From: Ursus arctos
Taxonomy: Eukaryota; Chordata; Mammalia; Carnivora; Ursidae
NCBI RefSeq assembly: GCF_023065955.2
Contig: NW_026623050.1
Coordinates: 18,930,501 to 18,994,500 of the forward strand
DNA: 64,000 nucleotides
Direction of reading: 5' to 3'
Position 1 is the first letter of the stretch, and each line of letters begins with the position of its first letter. The notes beneath the pieces were generated by a model that saw only the letters and a list, made by a program, of their open reading frames with translations, was not told the DNA's origin and did no database searches. The position numbers were made by a program, and so were the translations under genes. Shown one piece after another: positions 57,346 to 64,000 of the stretch.

Positions 57346-57958
57346 AATTGTGTTAGTTTGCTAGGGCATAATAAAATATCACAGAATGGGTGGCTTAAGG
57401 GACAGAAACTATTTTCTTCAATACTGCCGGCTGAAAGTCCAAGGTCAAGGCTTCTGCAGGTGTGGGTTCTCCTGAGGCCTCTCTCCTGGTCTTGCAGGTG
57501 ACCATCTTCTCACTGTGTCCTCTCATGACCTTTTCTTTGTGCATACACTCTTGGGTTCTCTTCTCCTTGTAAGGACACTAGTCCTATTGGATTAGGGCCC
57601 TACTCTAAGAGGCTCATTTTTAACTTAATCATCTCTTCAAAGGCCTTATTTCCAAATAGGGTACATTCTGAGGAACTAACGGTTGGGACTTCACCTTATG
57701 AATTCTTTTTTTTTTTTTTTAAGATTTTATTTATTTATTTGACAAAGATAGAGACAGCCAGCGAGAGAGGGAACACAAGCAGGGGGAGTGGGAGAGGAAG
57801 AAGCAGGCTCATAGCGGAGGAGCCTAATGTGGGGCTCGATCCCACAACGCAGGGATCACGCCCTGAGCCGAAGGCAGACGCTTAACCGCTGTGCCACCCA
57901 GGCGCCGCATGGGACTTCACCTTATGAATTCCGGGGGACACTATTAGGTCTCTAACAG
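57346..57958 (+). mobile_element. Old interspersed repeat, family A, copy 4, split by a SINE
   Basis: It begins 'tgtgttagtttgctagggca' and ends 'gggacactattaggtctcta' plus aca, giving TGTTAG...TAACA-like ends. This is the most complete copy and suggests an LTR-type terminus. Confidence 0.75.
57706..57909 (-). mobile_element. CAN-SINE with a perfect 22-bp target duplication
   Basis: Reverse SINE in family-A copy 4. 57,684-57,705 equals 57,910-57,931 over 22 bp (starting tgggacttcaccttatg). Near-consensus, so a young insertion. Confidence 0.97.
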
Positions 57959-58345
57959 TGAGGTAGGTAGGAAGGTGGAAGAACGATGAAGGCTCAGATT
58001 TTGACCTCCATAAATCTATTTTGAATCTCAAGCTATATTTTTCTTGATGTAGCTTTGAAAATCTGTTTCTAAAATTAAATTTCTATTTACCTGTTTCTTT
58101 TATTTTGATAAATATAGAAAATTGCTAAAAATTCGCCCCACTTAAAAAGTAAGTGGACTATAAAACAGTCACACACACAAAAATTGATGACATATTAAGG
58201 CAAAAGAAAAATGTCAATAAGTCCCCCAAAGTGGAAATCCTGAAACTACAGCAATAGAGCAAGAAATCAATGACTAAAGTATGGTAAAAACAAATCCAAC
58301 AAAGTAAAGGAAGACAGTAAAATAACCTCAAAGAAATAATTTTTT

Positions 58346-58353
58346 TGAAGATT

Positions 58354-58388
<35 letters not shown>

Positions 58389-58541
58389 TTTGAGAGAGAG
58401 AGCGGGTAGGGGTAGAGGGACAAACAGACTCTATGATGAGTACAGAGCCCAGTGCAGGGTTCCATCCCACGACCCTGAGATCATAACCTGAGCCAAAATC
58501 AAAAGTTGGTTGCTTAACTGACTGAGCCACCCAGGTGCCCT
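58346..58541 (-). mobile_element. CAN-SINE with an expanded (TTTA)n
   Basis: Reverse SINE flanked by gaaataattttt / gaaatcattttt; its tail has grown to about nine TTTA units (58,356-58,391). Confidence 0.92.
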
Positions 58542-58753
58542 GAAATCATTTTTAAAAACAAACTCTTCTAAAAACTTGGGTTAAAGAGCAAGTAAAAAAA
58601 CTCTGTGGTAGACAGGGGTACTAATGAACACTTTTCAATTATTCTTCTTCAGTACTCTGAAGTTATGATGTTAGTAAATGTTATGATGTTATTAAATCAC
58701 AGCAAATTAATGTTTATAAAAAATAGCAGTAAAAAATAAAACATTAAAACTTC

Positions 58754-58760
<7 letters not shown>

Positions 58761-58796
<36 letters not shown>

Positions 58797-58984
58797 TTTT
58801 TTTTATTTATTTATTAGACAGAGATAGAGACAGACAGCGAGAGAGGGAACACAAGCAGGGGGAGTGGGAGAGGAAGAAGCAGGCTCACAGCAGAGGAGCC
58901 TGATGTGGGGCTCGATCCCATAACGCCGGGATCATGCCCTGAGCCGAAGGCAGACGCCCAACCGCTGTGCCACCCAGGCGCCCC
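58761..58984 (-). mobile_element. CAN-SINE, young, with a very long tail
   Basis: Reverse near-consensus SINE with about T31 on the left and the duplication aaacttcatatttt (58,747-58,760 and 58,985-58,998). The long uninterrupted tail and close consensus point to a recent, possibly polymorphic insertion. Confidence 0.96.
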
Positions 58985-60174
58985 AAACTTCATATTTTTT
59001 GAAAGCAAAAAATTTTCAAAACGTATGTGCTATACATTCCACTTCAGAAGGCAGATAAGTTGCAATACTAAAGAAATAAAGATAAAGGGATTAATGACTG
59101 TAAGAGCATAAATTAATGAAATGGAAAGAAAATATGTCTTCAGAGCTATTTCTTTTTTCTTTTTTTTTCAGAACTATTTCTTTTAAAAGACCATCTAGAC
59201 AACCCATATATGCAGCATCAGTTATGAGGAGGTATTTTCACAGCTAATGAAGAAATTTAACCATTTTAAATGAATACTAACTACACATTTATAACAACAA
59301 ATTTGAAAATACAGGCCAAATGAATAACTTTCCTGAAAAAAATTAGGACTCCAGAATAGTTGGAAACTGTAACTAAAGGGACTATAAAGAAGAGTTAGAA
59401 ACTTTAAATCAGAGCTCTCTCCCTTCTTCACCCCCACCTCATAGGTATCAGATCCAAATGTTTGGGCAGTAAGTCCAATTCAACTTTTAAGGCATAAAAA
59501 AATTGAGATATTAAAGCTATTGCAAAACATAAAGTTATACAAATTAGTGATTCGTACTATGAAAATGATATGTTACTAGTTCCAAGAATGTTGGAGGATA
59601 ACCCCAAAAAATAAATTTGCAGACTTATCGCATATGTGAACATAGAAACAAAAATACCCATCTAATATAGTCTAGCACACTATTAAAACACACTGTGCCA
59701 TGTTTCAGAAATACAAAGATGGCTCAGCGTTTGGAAATATATTGAAGTGATTCACAACATCAATGATTAAGGAGAGAGAGTATATGATAGATGCTAGCTA
59801 GGAAGGCCATTTGATGAAGTTTAATATCCATTTCTGAGCAACATCTTTAGTAACTTGTAAATCAAAGGAAATATGCTTAATTTTAGAAGTTTGTTTTTTT
59901 TTTTTTAAATCAGTAGTTAACAGCAGAAACCATACTCACTGAGAGACAGGAATTTCTATAAATTTAGGAAAAAGACAAGGATGCCTACTCATTACTATTA
60001 TCTAACATCAGTCTGGAGATCAGAGGATATGAATGGGCAGTTACAGAAGGACATGCAAATGAACAATAAACATGAGAAGACGTGCTCATCTGTAGTAATA
60101 ATAGGAATGGAAACTAAAACTACGATAAAATATAATTTTTACTTATCAGATAAAGCATTAATATTGCTTGATTC

Positions 60175-60835
60175 TGATACAATTGCTCTCATTACATAAG
60201 CCCTTCTTATGTGCCTTCCTTTCTTAATGCTCTCACTTCTCTGTGGATTAATGAAAATCACTTTACAACTCTTCTTTACTAATTCCAAAACCTTAAGGCA
60301 TCCACTGAAAGTCAGTGGCTTTCTCTTCTGAAAAAAAACTGCAGATGGGAGAGATCTGAGTAGTTGGGAGGGAAGGGATGGAGTAGGGGGAGAGCTTTGG
60401 TCCTGAGGATGGTGGTGGTTTTTTTCTACATTGTCTAAGAATAAATATGCCTTGCCACTGTGAGGATTGATTTCCTTCCTGCCCATTAACATGACTTGAA
60501 TCCTATTTCCTGTAAAATAATAACCCTTACATTATTTTGCTAAATGCAGTCTTTTTTTCCTTGTTCAAGGTTATATTGTAAACCTTTATCACATTAATCC
60601 ATCTAGGAATAGAAAATGGCCAACTTGCTGCTCTCTAATCCCCAGAAATCTCCATTGACGACCTGAGTGGATTTGCAGCGGGCAGGGAAGGGTGGAGGAC
60701 ATTTCAGTGCACTCTCACCTCACTAGCAATTGAGAAAAAAATTGTATTTCACGATTGCACTGATCAACAAAAAATGTGGCCAGAGGCCATTTGGACTGCT
60801 GGTCTACAGTTCTTAGCAACAAAAGGACTAATTTA
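60175..60835. other. Unassigned unique sequence
   Basis: A 117-codon minus frame (60,139-60,492) has no recognisable domain, and its C-terminal part overlaps LINE sequence. No exon signals clear enough to report. Confidence 0.45.
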
Positions 60836-60847
60836 AATGAAGAGAGG

Positions 60848-61054
60848 CTGGGATGCCTGAGTGGCTTAGTCAGTTAAGCGGCAGCCTTCTACTCAGATCA
60901 TGACCCCAGGGTCCTGGGATCAAATCAGCTTTGGGCTCCCTGCTCAGTGGGGGGCCTGCTTCTCCCTCTGCCTGCCACTCCCCCTACTTGTGCGTGCTCT
61001 CCCGCTCTCTCTCTCTCTGTCAAATAAGTAAGTAAAATCTTAAAAAATATATAT
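60848..61054 (+). mobile_element. CAN-SINE
   Basis: Plus SINE between perfect copies of atgaagagagg (60,837-60,847 and 61,055-61,065). Confidence 0.95.
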
Positions 61055-61065
61055 ATGAAGAGAGG

Positions 61066-62195
61066 AGGTGCAGATTCACCTAAGCCTCTGAGTTATCTTT
61101 CCTGGATCTGGAGGCTGAATGCTGGGCTTGTCTTCCTAACTGTGCTGCAGGGGTCAGAAGAAGGTGCTCTTCTAGGAGACCTTCTAGCTTGTGCAGCCTG
61201 TCCCAGCAGGGTCCTTCCCTCTGCCTAATGTACAAGGTATTCTTGTTTGGGAAAGTGCCCTGTCCACAAAAAGTCATATATCTTTTGTTGTTGAAACCAC
61301 AGGCAGTTAGGATTGTTGATTTTTGCTTTTGGCCAAACCGTAAAGAGCTAAAAATGACCCATACAGTCTGGAGGGATGGAAATAAGATAAATTCTAAGTT
61401 ATAGACTCAATTCCATTACTCAGGGATGTAGAAAAAGTGAGGTTTCCTATAGAGACTTTACTGAGACCCAGATTTAGTAACAGTAATAATCATAAGGACA
61501 GAAATCTAACTGATAGCCCAACAAATTGAATCAGAGGTAGAGATCTTTGTTCAGAGTTTGGGATTTGAAAAGTATAAATCTTTAGAGCCGTGGATGACCA
61601 ATGGATCCTGCAGTCACAGAGGACCACCACATGGGGGCGGCAAGCCTTTGCAATCATGAAGTGGCCAGCTCCACTTTCTAGGTTGAGTCTCGGTGAGTTA
61701 CCACAAACGTCATGAGCTACCAATAAGGAATTGTTCGTACACTGGTATAAACACGCATGATTTTGTTTTCTTGTGAGGATATTTCATCAGTAGAAGAAAA
61801 TCATTAATATTTTCCTCCATGATGTCATGCATTGCTTTATAAAAAGACGAATCCATAAAGACTGTTGTGAGCTTACTCATTTTTATCTCAATATTCATAT
61901 TTATTTCCCCTCCCCCTGAAAACAGTTCATTAAGCATATTTGGGGGTTCATGTAGCTTTGTTCCAAATATGTTAACTAATTCCCTCCATATTCTTGTTAC
62001 ACGGAGATCAAATCATTTGGGTTCCTCATTATCCTTATATAATACAGTTCTGTCCAAATCCTTCTCCCTCAGTAAAACACTGGAGATATTTTATGTCTTA
62101 AGTTCACCGAGTCTCCCCCACTAGCAATCATTTTTTTCCTACTTTCCTTCTCATTCAAGCAGTTATTTCTATCTTTACAACATTGCCATACATTG
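61066..62195. other. Unassigned unique sequence
   Basis: About 1.1 kb without a firm repeat or exon call. Several 65-77-codon frames on both strands without domains. Confidence 0.45.
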
Positions 62196-62196
62196 A

Positions 62197-62530
62197 ATAT
62201 TGTTGGCTGCTAAATGTCCCCTGATGTGCGTCCTCCCCTTTTCTATAGTGACACAACTCCTGCATTTTAGCTGTACTGTACATGCTGTTCCTTTCCAGCT
62301 TCCTTTCTTCTTTTTCCCCCACTAGCTGGAATGGAAATGTCGTGGGCCACGTGCATAAGCGCATCATCTCACTGGTGGCAGAGCAATGAGATTGAAGAGC
62401 CTCTGGCCATCCAGCTTGCTTTCCTAGGACTGCTTACACCTGGATTTAAGAAAATGCACTCTATCTTATGTAAGGCACTGTGGTTCGGGGGCTTCTCTTA
62501 TAGCAAATGAGCCTGTATCCTAACTAATAC
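62197..62530 (+). mobile_element. Unnamed old LTR-like repeat
   Basis: 'gaatattgttggctgctaaa', 'cactagctggaatggaaatg', and a terminal 'tatcctaactaatacaa' follow a common ancient repeat's order; name not assigned. Confidence 0.55.
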
Positions 62531-62534
62531 AAGC

Positions 62535-62760
62535 ATCCAATATGTGCCGGGCGATAGTGGAGTGTATTATGTACATTATCATATTTAATCTTCATAACCA
62601 TTCTGCAAGGCAGTTCTTATCGTTATTGCCATTTTACAAATGAGTACCTCAAGGGATAGGGGCTTGAGAGGTTTGGCCAAAGTCATACAGCTAATAGGTG
62701 GGAAAATTAAAGCCTCTGCCCTGAACCACCATGCCATACATCTACTCAAGGCTGACTCCA
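62535..62760 (-). mobile_element. MIR SINE, antisense
   Basis: 'ttatcatatttaatcttcat', 'attgccattttacaaatgag', 'caaagtcatacagctaatag' give the reverse MIR order. Confidence 0.82.
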
Positions 62761-62789
62761 TCCCTTCCCTCATTTCTCACATATAATTA

Positions 62790-63960
62790 AGACCAAGGCC
62801 CACAAATCACTCTGGACACTGCTGTTGAAATCTATCCCTTTCTTTCCAGCTCTACTACCACAAGCCATTCCTATTCTCCCTAGGTAGTTTCCCAGTTGCC
62901 AATCATTTTCTCCTTAATTCGTTCTCATTTAACCCAAAGTTATCTGCCCCCAAAATAGATTTGACTGCTTGAATTCCTTGTCAAATCCTTTTACAAAGGC
63001 CTTCATTTATGATATAGCCCCTGGAATGCCTTTTTTCCCCTTTCTCTTTCTTTTATCTTTTTCTTGTTTTTTTTTATTACTATGTCTTTTTAAAATTTTT
63101 ATTTAAATTTTATTTAGTTATCATACAGCACAATATTGGTTTCAGGAGTAGAATTCAGTGATTCATCACTTACATATAACAACCCAGTGCACATCATAAC
63201 AAGTGCCCTCCTTAATACCCATCACCCATTTAACCCATCCCCCACCATCTCCCTCCATCACCCCTCAATTTGTTCTCTATTGTTAAGATTCTCTTGTGGT
63301 TTGTTTGCCTGTCTCCTTTGTCCCCCCTTCCAATATGTTCATCTGTTTTGTTTCTTAAAATGTATGCATGAGTGAAGTCATATGGTGTTTGTCTTTCCCT
63401 GTTTGACTTATTTCACTTAGCATGATACATTCTAGCTCCATCCACTTCATTACAAATGGCAAGATTTCATTCTTTTTGATGGTTGAGTAATGTTCCTGGG
63501 ATGTCTTTTTGACCTCCTTATTTTTGCCCCACTTCCTCTGCCAAACTCCACCCCCTCCTTTCTCCAGTCCCTATTGATACTAATTGACTTTCCGTGCTCT
63601 TGCTGTGTTCAGCCCTATTTATTCTTGCCTTGGAGTCTTTGCGTGTGCCTGGAATAGTAATTCTTGATTCCCCCTGACTGACTCCTTCTTCTCCCTCAGG
63701 TTCAGCTTGTGTCTGAATTTTGTAAAGCATTCTCTGACTCTTCCATAACTAATTGCTAATCACTCTGTAACAACCTCTGGTCATTTGTATCAGATGTAAC
63801 ATTCTGCTTTCTGTCTTTGATATATTCCTGACAGGCCTATGAGATCCTTGACGGCAGATCAATTTTGTTTATTGCTACATCCAGTTGAGATCACAGGGCC
63901 TCACACAAAGTGGACCTTTAATAAATATATTCTGAATGACTGAATAAATGGATGAAACTG
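62790..63960 (+). mobile_element. L2 LINE 3' region, split by an L1
   Basis: 'ctgtgttcagccctatttat', 'cctccttatttttgcccc', 'tgaccctt'-like decay, then the 3' end 'gagatccttgacggcagatc' and 'tggacctttaataaatatat' with 'gaatgactgaataaatgg'. It is old and non-coding. Confidence 0.75.
63092..63500 (-). mobile_element. Carnivore L1 3' end, antisense, in L2
   Basis: 'ttatttagttatcatacagc', 'agtgccctccttaataccca' and 'tatttcacttagcatgatac' are the reverse of carnivore L1 3' UTR. A perfect 10-bp duplication atgtcttttt flanks it (63,082-63,091 and 63,501-63,510). Confidence 0.88.
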
Positions 63961-64000
63961 GGAGGTGGCAGCAGATGTCCATGAGTCTCCCTAGGTCTGA

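Larger units (their letters stand above)
58130..60170 (+). mobile_element. Old L1 ORF2 region, sense, with a later internal jump
   Basis: 'actataaaacagtcacacac', 'gagcaagaaatcaatgacta', 'gccatttgatgaagtttaat', 'gaaaaagacaaggatgccta' follow ORF2 order. At about 60,010 it jumps to a 3' section ('gacatgcaaatgaacaataa', 'catgagaagacgtgctcatc'), implying deletion. Two SINEs interrupt it. Confidence 0.65.

Noticed and set aside
60139..60492. 117-codon minus frame
   Set aside because: No recognisable family, partly overlaps LINE sequence, and there are no convincing splice sites.
1..64000. Search for a bacterial, phage or defence system
   Set aside because: SINEs, LINEs, MIRs, LTRs, microsatellites and the absence of dense coding show that this is mammalian nuclear DNA.

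Overview
The window is ordinary, repeat-dense mammalian nuclear DNA from a carnivoran, most likely a caniform. The strongest sign is about 25 tRNA-derived CAN-SINEs (SINEC). Their head reads GGGGCGCCTGGGTGGC, they have A/B-box-like internal sequence and a pyrimidine-rich body, and they end in (AATAAA)n/poly(A). The youngest-looking copies carry a 'cgctggctgtctctctc' body variant that I associate with arctoids (bears, pinnipeds and relatives) rather than dog or cat; that lineage call is inference. Carnivore-type L1 3' ends at about 21.1, 27.5, 47.3 and 63.1 kb agree. There are no operons, Shine-Dalgarno sites, CRISPR arrays or bacterial genes. I found no intact protein-coding gene: every open frame of 60-122 codons is a chance frame or lies inside a repeat. 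The window is intergenic or intronic.

Layout. 0-11 kb: a 5'-inverted L1, L2, SINEs, an MLT1 LTR, a LINE 3' end, MIRs and MER5A, separated by unassigned unique DNA. 11.1-16.9 kb: one long, decayed sense-strand L1M with UTR, ORF1 and ORF2 remnants; the reverse-transcriptase FADD motif is still readable. An ERVL-type solo LTR (MLT2-like) is inserted in its ORF2 with a short target duplication. 17-25.6 kb: MIR, SINEs, an LTR-like block with a SINE inside it, and another old L1. 25.65-26.7 kb: a minus-strand retroviral LTR with some adjoining internal sequence. 26.8-27.5 kb: an L2. 27.5-27.9 kb: a second 5'-inverted L1.

28-41 kb: mostly unique DNA with SINEs, MIRs, two old unnamed repeat families and a well-delimited minus-strand LTR at 33,954-34,631. 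41.5-42.8 kb: an antisense L1. 43-54 kb: MIRs, SINEs and a relatively repeat-poor stretch at 47.9-50.0 kb. 54-61 kb: heavily nested SINEs in older LINE and family-A repeats. 61-64 kb: unique DNA, an LTR-like block, MIR, and an L2 3' end split by a younger L1 with a 10-bp target duplication.

No set of genes working together can be described. The informative content is the record of insertions: nesting order, target-site duplications, twin-priming inversions, LTR boundaries and local tandem duplications. I did not find evidence of an undescribed biological system. The items most worth checking are the two LTRs, a tRNA-like or exon-like segment near 49.57 kb, and a few unclassified unique blocks.
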